Source: Alitta virens (Eukaryota; Annelida; Polychaeta; Phyllodocida; Nereididae). From it: DNA of 64,000 nucleotides. Under the pieces are notes generated by a model. That model was not told where the DNA came from and did no database searches. It saw nothing but the letters and a program-made list of their open reading frames with translations. Made by a program: the position numbers and the translations under genes. Positions within the stretch are counted from its first letter, which is position 1, and each line of letters begins with the position of its first letter. The stretch is taken from NCBI GenBank assembly GCA_932294295.1, contig OW028574.1, forward strand, positions 32,124,145 to 32,188,144, read 5' to 3'. Positions 13,601 through 23,768 of this stretch are shown in pieces.

Positions 13601-16600
13601 TTCATTCATGTAGATCTAGTAGATTTCGGGGGCAGCTTTAAATAATACTGCAGGCAACACAGCCAATCGATTCATTCTAATCACTTGCGCTAGCTGCACT
13701 TTAGCATATATTCCGAAATTTGGGCATTGTACTAAGCAGTTGTCAGGCAATTAATGGGAAGAGTTAAAAGTTGATTGCATTGAAGGAGAGTGACACTCAA
13801 GCAGCTAAACTTCCAATGAAGGGCATTGTGATCTATGACTACAAGATGTAAGAGTCCACAATACTGTCATCTTTTGTTAATAAAAAGATTACCTATATTT
13901 TGTTAGGGAAGTGTGCTCCTTATAATTTATTTGATGGATAGGATACCATCAATTATGACCATTTGGCATCACAAACTGTTCCTAACAGGAGTTTATATTT
14001 TAAAGTAATTTTTGACGTTTTCTGATCAGCAGTATGCCATTATGAAATAGTCAGATGTCTTGTGAAAGTTAAATTTCTGTGATATTCAATTTTAGCTACA
14101 GCCACAACAGTAGTATTAGCCCTGTAGCCTATTGCTTCCAGAAATCTAGCGGTAGCTCTTGAATTGTTTGTCAGATCACTTATAAATACTAACAAATTTA
14201 CCTGGCATTGGAGTAACAGTTGGTAAGGTGTCCTCGTCCTTCTTGGGACGTCCTCGTTTCTTTTTGCCACCCAATGTAGTATCATTCTCCTTGCTTCCCT
14301 TGGGCTTCCTTTTCACAACTGATGTTTGGAAGTCAGGAAGAGGACCATCAAACAAGTCCGAGTAGTTAATTTCATTCAGTTTGAATTTCTTGATGAAACG
14401 ATCCTGGAAACAATAAAACCAGTGATGTCATGAGATGTCAAGTAAACTCAAGTTTTTTAATATTAAGCATGGATTGGTTCAAGTGTATGCATACCTTTAC
14501 TTTCCAATATCCATCAGGTCCAGTGTGACAGTGCATCTTCAGGTACAGCTTGCTCTTATCTCGGGTACATACTCCCTTCCTACGACTGCAAGTGGTAAAA
14601 TCTTGTATTATTGGCAAATTAACAATACAACTAAGTCTTGACATCAAATATTCATATAATGACTAATCGGCTTAATCACCTGATTTGCAAAGCTTTAACA
14701 GTGTGGGTAGTGGTCTTCTTGGGTTCCTGAACCACATACTTGTACTTGGTAGGATCTTTAGAAAATGATGGGTCTTTCGTTGGTCTGAAATTCAAGAACA
14801 AATCTTCAGAAAATATTATCATGCTAGACCTGATGGCTCTCATGATAGAGAAACAGATAAGTTAAGACATGTTGAGGCCTCAGACTACTGACCTGTTTTC
14901 AATATAATAATGACAAGTTGATCACTCATTGAAATATAAATTAATGTATGAATTAGTGCAACATTTTTGACTTAATGCATTTTTGTAGCTAAAAGCTATC
15001 TATAGCAGTTGGGTTCAATCTTGCCCTTTTTTTTCTTCTCTGGTTATAATCCCATGCAGCTTTGATTTGTCAGGGTGGTTATAATGTCATACACATACTG
15101 CCATGGTAGAGTCGGAGTCCTAATTGCATTAAATTGCAATTTATCCTAAACTGGCACACTTGTTGGCATGCTCTCAACAAAGCTAAAGTACAATTAACAA
15201 CTGTAAGTCACATGGTCAATCAACCTACAATTGTTAGAGTGCAGTTTTGGATATCGGACAAGTTGGGATCCAATGAGATCCAATAGTGGATTTTCACGGA
15301 AGGTTCTCTATATTTCCACCAGGTGGCTATCACAGAATACTGCAATTCTATTGGCTGAAAAAGTTCCCGCCCTTGGCTGTGATTGGCTGAAGCAAAGTGC
15401 ATCCAAGCAGTAGTATTTTTAGTGCATTTTAATTTAGATTTGACACCTTATCATTCAGTTGATTTTTTTGAATTTTCTGAGAAAGTTTTATTTATGGAAT
15501 ATTTTAGTTATGATCTTCTATGTCTGAAAAGCAAAATGAGTAAGAAGAGGCGAGGAAAGACTTCTGTCCTGCTGAATTCAGGGCTGCTCAGTGAAAAGAC
15601 TCTATTTGCGGTATTTCCTGCCAACTTTGCATATCCGAGGGTTGTTAATAGCCCAGTTCTTGACCATTAAGGGTGGCTGAACTTCAGCCAAAACAGTTAA
15701 CCTCAAGACAATTAACCTCAGACCCTCAACAATGCTCAAGTTCCTTGAATAGTGGCAGGCTCAACAAAGCTCAAGAAAGAGCTGTTATTTCCAAAATCTG
15801 TCCATCTACATGGTTAGTGGCTCCATTCAAGTCCATTCTAGAGCCCCTTCACTTGCTCTCCAAATAGTGGCTGATTTACAACAGTATCAAAACAATCCAC
15901 CATCTCACCTCTCAGGACAGAGTTAAGTGAATGCAATGACAGAGAACTCTAAGGGTTGCTCTGTCAATAAAACTACTACTTGTCTATATAGTGGGGAGCA
16001 GGGCTCGACATTATTGGTTGCGTGGATGCCCGGGGCAGTAAAATTTTTTATTTCAACCAAAATCCAGAAGTTGAACAGGTCATTCATAGGGCTGTACACC
16101 TTTATCTTTAAAACGATACGATACGTATCACGATACAGTAAATCTGATACGATACGTATCATGATACGTATCATTAAGCTGTATCAATAGCAGAAAAAAA
16201 AAAAGCCTACAGTAAATGAAAATTAGCAATGAAATACCATGAAAAAAATGTCTATGGAATAATTCCAGTCTGCTGTTTAATGTCATTGCAATTAAAGTGG
16301 GCTAATATTTTTCTTCAAAAACACTGGAACATCTGGGTAGCAGGTATTTGTATGCAAAAAACACAGATCTGCAAACCGTTTTAGTGTATCGTTATTATTA
16401 CATAACGGTTATCAATACCCGTATCGTTATCATTGTACCGGTACAAACGTTATATCGAGAACCGGTGTACAGCCCTAGTCATTCAGTTTGAGAATAACAA
16501 TTTATTCTGGTTGTAAATGGGGCTTTCAAAGGCCAAAGAAGTGCAGTCATCTAAATTGCAATTAATGTGGATATTGAAGGCATGGTTCTTCTAGAATGTG

Positions 16601-18343
16601 TAAGTCCTGTCAATAGCACTTAGGGCTTCAATAGCAACTAGAAACCACTCAAATATCTGAAATGTATGAGTCAGTATTGTGGATGAGTACTTGTCAACAC
16701 ATTTGACTCAATAATACTTTTCTGAAACAAATTTTCTCAACATTTACTGTTGAACCTCTGAAATCCAATAACTGATGGTTTATTGCAAGGAGATCACATG
16801 CCAATAATTACTCATTAATCAGTGGTAATAAACTTACTGTATTTTGGAACATTTGTCCAGTAATTGCATTTGCAAATTGGTCATTTGAAATTTTGAACTT
16901 CAAGATAAGTTTGATTAGTATAAAATTTGGACCTGCATTAAACCTTAGGACAAATGGGTAATTAAAAATTCATGACATTATGAGCAGTCACTTAATGCTT
17001 AGTAAACGCCAAGTTGGCTTACACAAGTCGTACTTGTCGCTAACGAATACACAAGTACATTTTCATTGAGCAACCAAATGTCAGGTTTGGGCAAAAGCAT
17101 TTTGAACGTTGGTTGCCCGACTGGCAACCATGTCATGAAACTTAATGCCAAGCCCTAGTGGGGAGTAACACACTCAAAGCAGCCATCAATGCTAAATCAT
17201 TGCTTCTTACGTTTTGGTCTTCGCATCTTGTGAATCATCATCCAAGCAGATAACGTCATCATCGGAGTTTTCCGTAGTAGGCGGTTGAGGCGTTGAGGGA
17301 GTCTTTTTTGGGCTGTGCAAATTTGGTACCACTCGAATGACTCTGCAAGTTTTCCTGTAAGAAATCATATATGTTTAACATTACAGTAGTTAGTTTAATA
17401 GCACAATAATTGAAATTTTCAACTAAACTGTCAACAGTGACAGTCATGCAAGGGTATGTGCACTCACTTAGCATCGCTGAATGTGACTTCCACTAGTTCA
17501 TTTACAAAGTATCGTTCTCGAGCATATGAAAATATATCTTCATTCACATCCACCAGGCGAGTTCGAGCAGTTTTAGTGGCCAAGAATAGGATTGGTTTTT
17601 GCAGGGACTCCGGCAAGCTGGAAAGCTGACGCTTGGCCTTCTCTTCTGATTCCACTGCTTCCTGGTACGTCAGGTTTGTTTTCCCTGTGAGCGAACATGT
17701 CCAAACCAGACTGTTGCACAAGATCATCCGCTCAAAAAATTTTCTGCAGTAAAAAAGAAAAGGAAACACATTAAAATGGCCGTTCAGACTCCGTCAAGTT
17801 AGTACTTATATATACACTCGGCGACATTGATTTTCGCCACATCGAGATTGCCACTTAGAATAAAGTGCAATAAACACAATCAACTTATTAGATGGTTGTC
17901 GGACTGATAGAATACTGTCAGTGACAATTAACTTTCTAACAAATCTCGACTTGCAATGTGTATGATCATGTTTTAGAGGGGTGGCGAATGTCGAGTGTAT
18001 ATATTTGACCTAGTTTGTTGAATTGCAATTGCCACATGAGTCATGACAATTAGATAACACAACTGAATGTGTTTAGGACTAAGTATTATTATTTACCTAA
18101 GAGGTAATTAGACAATTAATTATGATACAACAATGTACAAAAGCCTCAATTCCAGTCAATAAAAAGGTTTAAACCCCATGAACCAACATTTTACATTAAA
18201 AAAATTCCACTGGAGAAAATAATAACTCACTCATAGTCAACAAATATTTCGTCCGTGATTTTGCAGTGAAATACTTCGTCGTGTGGCTTTAAATCCGGCA
18301 GAGGCTTGTGCTTCACGAATGTTTCACGTTTCAGAAGCGGCAT
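97..18343 (-). CDS. BAZ1A: BAZ1A/ACF1 chromatin-remodelling subunit, 16 exons, 3' part outside window
   Basis: Large non-catalytic subunit of ISWI (ACF/CHRAC) nucleosome-spacing complexes. Exons read on the minus strand: 18343-18231, 17743-17468, 17354-17211, 14784-14680, 14585-14495, 14403-14202, 13156-13014, 8232-8137, 7485-7347, 6860-6702, 2506-2411, 2285-2061, 1924-1759, 1661-1548, 1387-334, 221-97. Every junction is GT-AG and every phase joins, giving about 1,080 codons without a stop. The start ATG (18343) opens MPLLKRETFVKHKPLPDL, the typical WAC-domain start. The WAC, DDT and WHIM/WSD regions follow in the order known for BAZ1A (human protein about 1,550 aa). The open frame continues past the left edge, where PHD and bromodomain exons are expected. 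The family call rests on recalled similarity; the exon structure is read directly. Several introns are transposon-filled but no exon is damaged. Confidence 0.93.
1759..8232 (-). CDS. BAZ1A: BAZ1A exons 8-13: DDT domain and WHIM1 region
   Basis: Exons 8232-8137, 7485-7347, 6860-6702, 2506-2411, 2285-2061 and 1924-1759. Exon 8 codes the KPREDMECTDLK motif that precedes the DDT domain. Exons 9-10 code the DDT core (ELVHVIEFLNCFSSLFDVHEAFPEGI and ETEVNGLYYDILRFLL), which in ACF1 contacts the ISWI ATPase. Exons 12-13 code MDPFTITEIIRLHI, RGGYTSLDDAGLEFR and DKLKILGALVNQLL, the WHIM1-type region. The intron between 6702 and 2506 is 4.2 kb, yet the frame and family alignment run straight through it. 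Confidence 0.92.
3849..4360. mobile_element. Foldback/MITE-like element with 44-bp inverted ends
   Basis: Arms 3849-3892 and 4317-4360 are reverse complements over 44 bp with one mismatch; both contain TTCGTCACCCGAAACT or its complement. The interior is AT-rich with no long frame. No clear target duplication was found, so the true termini may be slightly outside. Related TCGATTCGTCACC words occur next to the right arm, suggesting a repeat family. Confidence 0.6.
4602..4925. repeat. Two diverged direct copies of a ~110-bp sequence
   Basis: 4602-4710 and about 4815-4925 share CCCACGACGACC, GCGCATAACTTCGTC, TTGATCAA and TACATTAAATGAAAGCCAGA in the same order and orientation, separated by about 105 bp. 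A shorter related stretch (ATCAAAGCGAAC...CATGACGA) occurs near 3355-3385. No function can be assigned. Confidence 0.55.
5492..5521. repeat. Perfect 13-bp stem, 4-nt loop hairpin
   Basis: CAAAGGGGGCAGC (5492-5504), loop CCAT, then its exact reverse complement (5509-5521). It is GC-rich against an AT-rich background in a BAZ1A intron. It could be a transposon end-to-end relic or a structured element. Confidence 0.6.
6250..6345 (+). promoter_or_regulatory. Promoter-like cluster inside BAZ1A intron 10
   Basis: Within 90 bp: an inverted CCAAT box (ATTGGCTGAG, 6254-6263), a CRE-like TGACGTAT (6281-6288), two facing ETS-type cores (TTCCGGG and CCCGGAA) and a YY1-type AAAATGGCAGCC (6321-6332). This looks like a TATA-less housekeeping promoter, but no exon with coding sense was found downstream on either strand. 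It may be a captured promoter within a repeat. Confidence 0.3.
7842..7987. mobile_element. 146-bp MITE/hairpin element with 33-bp perfect terminal inverted repeats
   Basis: Arms 7842-7874 and 7955-7987 are exact reverse complements over 33 bp (starting GTGAAAGCAAAATTATTTG). The spacer is 80 bp. No convincing target duplication is visible. It lies in a BAZ1A intron about 360 bp from exon 9. Confidence 0.65.
8359..8515. repeat. Inverted repeat pair, MITE-like
   Basis: ACAGTCTTCCCGAAGT (8359-8374) is matched by its exact reverse complement at 8500-8515. A second inverted pair, CCGACTCCTGACTCCT (8740-8755) and its complement (8973-8988), follows in the same intron. Both look like small non-autonomous elements or fragments. 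Confidence 0.4.
9785..10166 (-). pseudogene. 5' fragment of DIRS-type reverse transcriptase
   Basis: The translation contains VGGRLLYYLQEL...WHRKLVETGLALNF, then EVEALI, an in-frame stop, then SLSPGFYSHLFTGPKKSGGF and RPVTDLKALNRH. These match the start of DIRS-order RTs (VGGRL...GFYS-LF-VPKK-GG-RPV-DL-LN). The frame breaks at an internal TGA near 9935 and ends where the inverted terminal repeat begins. The catalytic YxDD region is missing, so it is inactive. Confidence 0.7.
10171..11971 (-). pseudogene. DIRS-like Gag (ORF1), interrupted
   Basis: A reading path starts at ATG 11971 (MSDKQTKISARLRAGKVL) and runs to about 10171, interrupted by a 143-bp insertion (11357-11499) and at least two frame changes (one near 11640-11660, one near 10280-10430). 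The middle portion (about 11209-10277) is open and holds the helical block STLNWLIYTVREVHKLPSQD...VDALRKQIQRCLSF followed by a Gln/Ser/Pro-rich tail, a layout seen in DIRS/Ngaro Gag proteins. Serine/arginine-rich sequence precedes it. Function would be capsid-like packaging of the retroelement RNA; this copy cannot make a full product. Confidence 0.6.
11357..11499. mobile_element. 143-bp MITE inside the DIRS-like Gag frame
   Basis: Terminal inverted repeats CAGGGATGTGATT open and close the insert. It is flanked by a direct duplication ATGAGC (11351-11356 and 11500-11505). The interior is A-rich with mirrored AAAAACCGGA motifs. Removing it restores the spacing of the Gag-like sequence around it, so it inserted after the DIRS element. 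Confidence 0.7.
11835..12300 (-). repeat. ~190-bp direct duplication in the DIRS-like leader/ORF1 start
   Basis: 11835-11995 and 12106-12258 carry the same sequence with substitutions (shared TTGAAAAGGAGAT, GACGAATGTAA, GCGTTGTCGTAGA, TTCCCGGCCCGAAG, AGCGAATGACA nearby). The downstream copy includes the ORF1 start codon; the upstream copy lies in the leader and is frame-damaged. Confidence 0.65.
13014..17354 (-). CDS. BAZ1A: BAZ1A exons 3-7: post-WAC linker and basic region
   Basis: Five exons: 17354-17211, 14784-14680, 14585-14495, 14403-14202 and 13156-13014. They code the end of the WAC region (KKTCRVIRVVPNLHSPKK), a Cys/Arg stretch (SRRKGVCTRDKSKLYLK), an NLS or AT-hook-like basic patch (KKKRGRPKKDED) and a Glu/Lys-rich probable coiled coil (LARKEELKKLWEQEKVRRK). 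The order matches BAZ1A between its WAC and DDT domains. Phases join cleanly across all five exons. Confidence 0.88.
13157..14201 (-). other. BAZ1A intron 6, nothing notable
   Basis: About 1 kb of AT-rich sequence with a short ATTC repeat near 13596-13610. No gene, element end or inverted repeat was recognised. Confidence 0.5.
15999..17157. mobile_element. Non-autonomous hAT-type element (outer)
   Basis: Termini CAGGGCTCGACATTA (15999) and TTAATGCCAAGCCCTA (ending 17157) are imperfect inverted repeats. They are flanked by an exact 8-bp direct duplication GTGGGGAG (15991-15998 and 17158-17165), the target size of hAT transposases. No transposase frame is seen. It carries a second hAT-type element inside (16087-16477), so the outer element is about 760 bp of its own. 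It sits in the BAZ1A intron between exons 3 and 4. Confidence 0.75.
16087..16477. mobile_element. 391-bp hAT-type MITE nested in another hAT element
   Basis: Termini TAGGGCTGTACACC and GGTGTACAGCCCTA are perfect inverted repeats, flanked by the exact 8-bp duplication GTCATTCA (16079-16086 and 16478-16485). The interior is rich in GATACGTATC palindromes. It is non-coding. Confidence 0.85.
17468..18343 (-). CDS. BAZ1A: BAZ1A exons 1-2: WAC domain
   Basis: Exon 1 (18343-18231) and exon 2 (17743-17468) together code the WAC domain, which in ACF1 binds DNA and helps target the complex to chromatin. Recognisable stretches are DEVFHCKITDEIFVDYE in exon 1, then ILCNSLVWTCSLTGK and YARERYFVNELVEV in exon 2. 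The junction splits a Glu codon (GA|A). An upstream in-frame extension exists but has no ATG, so 18343 is the start. Confidence 0.93.
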
Positions 18344-18814
18344 CTTGGATTTTGGAGGGAAACAATGTGATATGTTTGTTATGAAGTTGACAGCAAACCC
18401 ACGCACATAGCCGGTACACAACAGTCCACAAACAGCACAAATCCTTCCTCGACAACCTTATCTATCTTAAGGATCCCATACAAGGCGTGATACACAAACA
18501 ATTCCGACAAAATCCAGACTTGTCTTTGTCCTGCGAAGGAGGTCACAGTCGCTATCGCGCTGATATATTTTCACGTGTTGAGAAAAACCTGCAAGGGGTA
18601 GGGGAAAGTTGAAGTGGGTTTTCTCAGTTAAAACACATTTAGATTAGCTTAAAACTTGCAGAGATTATAGACAACAATCGTTTCTACTAATGCGAATTTT
18701 TTCAACGCCGAGTGCATTGTTTCATTTAAACGGTGATTAAAAATATGAGCGTTTTACAACACAAGTGAAAATTTACGCTGTATCAGGCGCGGACTCACGA
18801 CTTGGCTCGACATT

Positions 18815-18905
18815 GATTGGCTGAAAATCCAAAGCGCCCTCACTTAATATGCAAATTTTATTCTCAAGCATGCGCGTTCGAGTCTTCAAATATTTTGGCG
18901 CGCTT
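18815..18905. promoter_or_regulatory. Putative upstream regulatory cluster of BAZ1A
   Basis: About 550 bp upstream of the BAZ1A start codon are an inverted CCAAT box (ATTGGCTG, 18817-18824), a perfect octamer ATGCAAAT (18849-18856) and an E2F-type TTTTGGCGCG (18893-18902). Proliferation-linked expression of a replication-associated remodeller would fit, but this is inference from motifs. Confidence 0.35.
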
Positions 18906-19889
18906 CGGGCTTCGTCTGATTCTTTAACAAAAAGAAAAATGTTTTCCAATGGGAAATTGCAACAAGCTAAACAATGACCGCAGGTATCATAATGCCCAAA
19001 AAAAGTTCAGGTGTTTCAAGCCAGCAGCAATGGCTGAAGGCACGGTGAACATTAGACTGTTTGACACCAGTCCAAAATTTTTGAATTAAAAAAAAAGTTA
19101 TTAGCATGTCAATATCTACTGTCAACTTTCTTGATATATATATTGTATTTGCAGTACACTCCATGGTACTCAATTACTAAAACATTTTATGCATTTTGAA
19201 TGTGGTAATTAAGGACTTTAAAAAATTGGCCAAAGCTATGCTCATTTGTGTGAATTATCACGATTTTGTAATCTTTCACAAAGCAAATGATCCCAATTAA
19301 TCTCCTATCAGTCTCGTATTTGACCTAATCTCAGAGATTAGAGAGACTGATCGAGCTTGTTGCTCGTAATAAATACCTGGCATTGCTAATATTAGTTATA
19401 TGTGTGATAGGTCTAGACGCCAGATATAAACAATTACTACTACTACCTAATTTTGAACTGAAATGAACCTTGTTCACCTCCTTAATTATTTTTTATGAAA
19501 TTGTTTTTGGTACCATTTTGGGTTGGGTTAGGCCTATTTGAACCTTTGATGTGTCTATATAGTTTTAATAACACACCACCACAAGGATTTACAAGTCACT
19601 ATTTACAGCTATTTACTTTTACACATTTTATTTTATATCAACAGCATTATGCAAGCAAAAATATTCATACCTATTTTCAAACATACAAGTCTATCTGAAC
19701 TTCATACTTAAATTGGCCATTTGATATTCGTTTGATATTTGAGCAGCCATTTGAAAATGGATTATTTTTATTTTATCAATGTGTTAGAATATATCTTTCA
19801 TACAAACTTTCACTAATCATATACTGCCATTGCGTAAATTTAAACCCCCCTAAAAAGGCATACTTCTCCTGCTTAAGCACCCTAGCTTC
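18906..19889. other. Intergenic spacer left of the Harbinger element
   Basis: AT-rich, no coding sequence recognised. A stretch at 19684-19757 (containing GGCCATTTGATATTCGTTTG) recurs in the same orientation at 48757-48832, on the other side of the nested transposons. Confidence 0.5.
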
Positions 19890-20020
19890 ACACATAGCCG
19901 GATCAGATGCCGGAGCATCCCGGAGTATCACTCCGGCATACTCCGGGTAATACCGTGTAGACCTTGTGTTTATTTCCGGCATTGTCCGGGGCAATCCGGC
20001 ACCACCGTGGGCCTCCAGGG

Positions 20021-20046
20021 GAAAAATTTAACATGTTAAATTTTTC
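20021..20046. repeat. Perfect 26-bp AT palindrome
   Basis: G-AAAAATTTAACA / TGTTAAATTTTT-C is exactly self-complementary. Flanks GGGCCTCC and GAGGTCCC extend the symmetry imperfectly. It lies in the Harbinger left subterminal region and could mark a junction between element ends. Confidence 0.55.
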
Positions 20047-20453
20047 ATGCCAGAGGTCCCGGAGTAATTTAATCCATGTTGATCTGTGTTGATCCGTGTA
20101 GACTTCCAGTAGACTCCGCCGATCTCCGGGAATCTCCGTATTGACTCCGGCATACTTCGTGTCATCTCCAGCTAAGTCCGGCTAAGTCCGGCGTCAACCG
20201 GGCATGAACATTTCACCGCCATGTAAGCCGGAGAGTACATGCAAGGACCAACACGGTTCCACAGGAATGAACACAGGGCAACACGGAGTCAACACTGAGT
20301 CAACAGGGAGAGTGGGTTACATGTCATTCAAATAACACGGTGAACCCCGTTATGTACATGGTGTCACACGGTGTCAATAAGGAGAGGCCAGAATGAACAA
20401 GGTGTCAACATGGTGTCAGATAAACTGACACGGAGTGATTACGGATGCCTGAG

Positions 20454-20490
20454 TATAAATAGCAGCGCCGTGTGGGGAGAGGCATAATTC
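20454..20490 (+). promoter_or_regulatory. TATA promoter of the Harbinger Myb-like gene
   Basis: TATAAAT at 20454-20460, followed about 30 bp later by a likely start region (CCGTCTCACATCG). It precedes the Myb/SANT-like frame on the plus strand. Confidence 0.45.
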
Positions 20491-20628
20491 CGTCTCACAT
20501 CGTTCATCAACATTGATCATCATTATTATATTATCATCTACTTCTGGATATTATCTTCTGGATTGCTGTGATAAGTGAACTCTAGCAAAGCCTTGCTACT
20601 ACAGTTGCCGTTGCTTTGATTATAACCA

Positions 20629-22310
20629 CCTAGGAGAGGAAAAGGGAGAGCTCCTAAGAAGACTGTTGTCCAAGTGGAACCTACAACTGCTGTTGAAGAT
20701 GATTCAGCCAGTACTACCTCTTCGGTTTCAAGACCACAAACTCCGCAAGTCATGCCAGATTTACCTGGGCCAGACGTACCTGCTGATGATGTGGCTGCAG
20801 CAGCAGTTACTGTAGCTTCAGCTCTGCCTCCACCTGCACCCAAATCAAAGAGGCAGAAGAAGGAACCCCTGAACCTGACAAAAGAGCAGGAACAAGATGT
20901 TGCTGACTGGTACCGTTCGCAGGAGATGCTGTACAACCGACGTCTTGCAGAGTACAAGCGCATTGACATCAAACCAGAATCATAGACGAGAAGGCGAAGG
21001 AGCTGTCTTGTAGAGCCCAGCAGCTGAAGACCTGGATAGACTCCATGCGCACAGTGGGGAAGCTGACAGATCCAACAAAGAAGCCTTCTGGTGGGGAGGC
21101 CAATATCCTCACAGACCGGGACAATTGGATTATGGAGAATTTGGATATCTTGAGAAGCACATCAAGAGGGTTGATGCTGGGAAAAGGAAGAAAGGTACGT
21201 GGTCAGCTTTCCCACAGCTTATCGGTCAAAAGCGGGTCCACCAGCAACAGAGGTACCAGTGATGACACTACTGATGCAGAAGTCATTCTGGATACATCAG
21301 ATGATGGCAGGGATTCTGATACCAGCAGGTCCAAGGGTGGGCCTTTCAAGGGCAGCAGCAGCAGCAGGAGCAAGAAGGGGGCCCCTCCTCCAAGCAAGAA
21401 GACGTCCAGAAGTCATCAGGAGCCTCTTCATCATCAGCAGCAGCCTCAGCAGGACTCTGATGCATCCACTCATGCAGCTAGTGGAGGTGGAGGTGGATTT
21501 ACAACACAAGCTGTCACACGAGTAAGTATAATGCTTCAGTTGTGATGATAATCAGGATAATGTAACTGTATTCTTGCAGTTTAAAGTTGTAGCTTTTCCA
21601 TAGTAGAAAGTGGTAGCTTGGTTTCTTGGCACTTCCAGTGTTCATTGTATGGTGATGTGTCTTTTTCATTACATTGTCAATAATGCCCATGCTGTTGCAG
21701 TTACCATCTGACTTACTCTAATGTTGTGTTCTTTCCTATTTCCAGCTGATTGAAAAAGCCACCGATCTCCAGCGGGATATGCAGATGCCACACGACTCAG
21801 CTTGTCAAAGAGGTTTTTTACCGACATGATTTTCCACGAGGTCATGCAGATGGACACAGACACTTGGTCGGATTACCAAGCCCAAGCGTTGCATCACCTC
21901 ATGCAGTTCAAGCAGGTGTAGCGTCGCAAGTGCCAGTTGCAGGAGTAACAGCAACAGAAGTATCATCCGTTCGTGCCTCCTGCCCTTCATCATCAGCAGT
22001 TCGTCCTCCCTGCTCCTGCTACTACACTCAGTTCGTCCGGCCATTCTTCGCAGATGTTCGCTCCTTCGTCCGGCCCTTCTTCGCATATGTTTGCTCCTAC
22101 GCCCCAGGCGCACCTGTCGTCTGCCCCTTCGCCTTTGCCTGCACGGATCCCCACTCGTCCTGTGGCAACTACATCAACTTCAAGTATCATAAGTCAGGCA
22201 TGGTTGACTGCAGGTCCTACACACGGTCGTCCTTCCCTTTCACCACTTGATTGCTGCACTCCTCATGATGTGTCTCTGACCAGCTACTTGCTGAACACTA
22301 GTTTGGGGGG
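20629..22310 (+). pseudogene. Harbinger Myb/SANT-like DNA-binding protein, decayed
   Basis: The accessory DNA-binding protein that Harbinger transposases need for nuclear import and end binding. It shows a Pro/Ala-rich start, then LTKEQEQDVADWYRSQEMLY and, in the next frame, CRAQQLKTWIDSMRTVGKLT and EANILTDRDNWIMENLDIL, the trihelix/Myb-like block usual for this family. A frame change near 20976 splits the domain. A GT donor at about 21519 and acceptor at about 21745 suggest one intron before LIEKATDLQRDMQM. The 3' part has further stops and a poly-G run near 22304. No in-frame ATG was found at the 5' end, so the start may lie in an upstream exon or be lost. Confidence 0.65.
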
Positions 22311-23060
22311 GGGGGGTGGTTGGTGGTGATGACCAGAACTCCTCCTATTCGGTGCTCACGCCTCCAACTACCACCACGGAGTAATTATAAGCTGCAAGAG
22401 AACAATTAACTTTTAAATGATCATTTTTGTACATTTACATAGGTACTTGTATTATACACTTGTGTAAGTTTTCGTACATGTTATTAGTAATAATGTCAAC
22501 TGTATTTTATACTTTGGCATGACAATAATTAAATGCTGTCTATGTTGTGCACTTGTGTGCTGCAGATGTCTGAGTTTATTAATAATTAAATATTTAAACT
22601 TACATCATTCTTGTTTTCAAATCTTGTCTTGTTGCCATGGTACACTGCCATCTTCTGAGTTGACATACTTGACCAAGTATTGCCGCATTTCCTTGGCTGC
22701 TCTGTTGCTGTTGCGTCTGTAGACAGGAGCACACCACCAGCAAATTTTACAAAGGCTGGCTAGCAGGCTGATATTCAGTATATATGTTTCATAGACAATA
22801 GAATTGAAAAGTGGTCAGTCTAGGAAACTCTCATCTGTTATTCATTTTTCTGACTAACCAGCTACTACATAAGCACTGGTGCCAGCCAGCCCATTGATGA
22901 TTATTTTCTAAGCCAGCCAGCCAATTAAATTCACCCAGCTAGCAACTGTCTTAGCCAGCCAGCCAATTCAATTTACCCAGCTAGCAACTTTCTTAGCCAG
23001 CTGACATTTCTTAGCATTTCTTCCCAGCCAGCTGAGTTCCAACTAAGCCTACCACCCAGC
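22311..23060. other. Harbinger inter-gene region with CCAGC-rich repeats
   Basis: Non-coding DNA between the convergent genes. 22860-23060 is rich in CCAGCCAGCCAATT and CCAGCTAGCAACT words repeated irregularly. Confidence 0.45.
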
Positions 23061-23349
23061 TGTAAATTTTCCCCTAACTTTTCCAGCTGGTATTGTTATG
23101 TTAGGCCAGAGAGGCCTAATAACAGCAAAAATGTAGACAGGATGATGCAGGATAATGATTGTCTGTATATTTTGTCCTGATTTCTACTGAAGTCTGTTTT
23201 ATGACTGAAAGTGGTAAAATATATAGATCCAGAAATTATTTTGTAAAAACACTGCATTTTTTCCTTATGAATCTCTACTTTTGAATGTCAATAAATGCTA
23301 GATAATAAAGCCAGATGAGAGGGAGTATATATAAAAAAACAGCTGTATC

Positions 23350-23730
23350 ACAAGAATTTCCAGTGCAGCTGGGAGACTGCAAGCTAGCAGGAGGTCACTA
23401 GCTGAAGCCTCAATAAGTTGAAAAATAGCAAGCATCGCCACTGCAGCAGGGAGACTGCAAGCTAGCAGGAGGTCACTAGGAGCCTCAATAAGTTGAAAAA
23501 TAGCAAGCATCGCCACTACAGCTGGGAGACTGCCAGCTAGCTGGATATCACTAGCTGGAGCCTCAATAAGTTAAAAATAGCAAGCATCGCCACTGCAGCT
23601 GGGAGACTGCCAGCTAGCTAGAGGTTACCAGCTGCCTCCTCAATAAGTAGCAAGCATCGCCACTGCAGCTGGGAGACTGCCAGCTAGCTAGAAGTCACTA
23701 GCTGGAGCCTCAATAATTTGAGAATTTGCC
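23350..23730. repeat. Minisatellite, about 5 units of ~77 bp
   Basis: Each unit contains GCAAGCATCGCCACTGCAGC, TGGGAGACTGC, AGCTAGC, GGTCACTAGCTGGAGCC and TCAATAAGTTGAAAAATAG. It sits at the 3' side of the transposase pseudogene and its edges blend into CAGCTGG-rich sequence. Open frames across it are repeat artefacts. Confidence 0.75.
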
Positions 23731-23768
23731 AGCTTGGATGGATCCAGCTCAAGTCCTTGTCAGCTGGC

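Noticed and set aside
18343..18421. N-terminal extension of BAZ1A
   Set aside because: Open in frame but without ATG; family start is at the MPLLKR Met.
23298..23516. Minus-strand frame with repeated AMLAIFQLIEA
   Set aside because: Product of the 77-bp minisatellite; no conserved domain.
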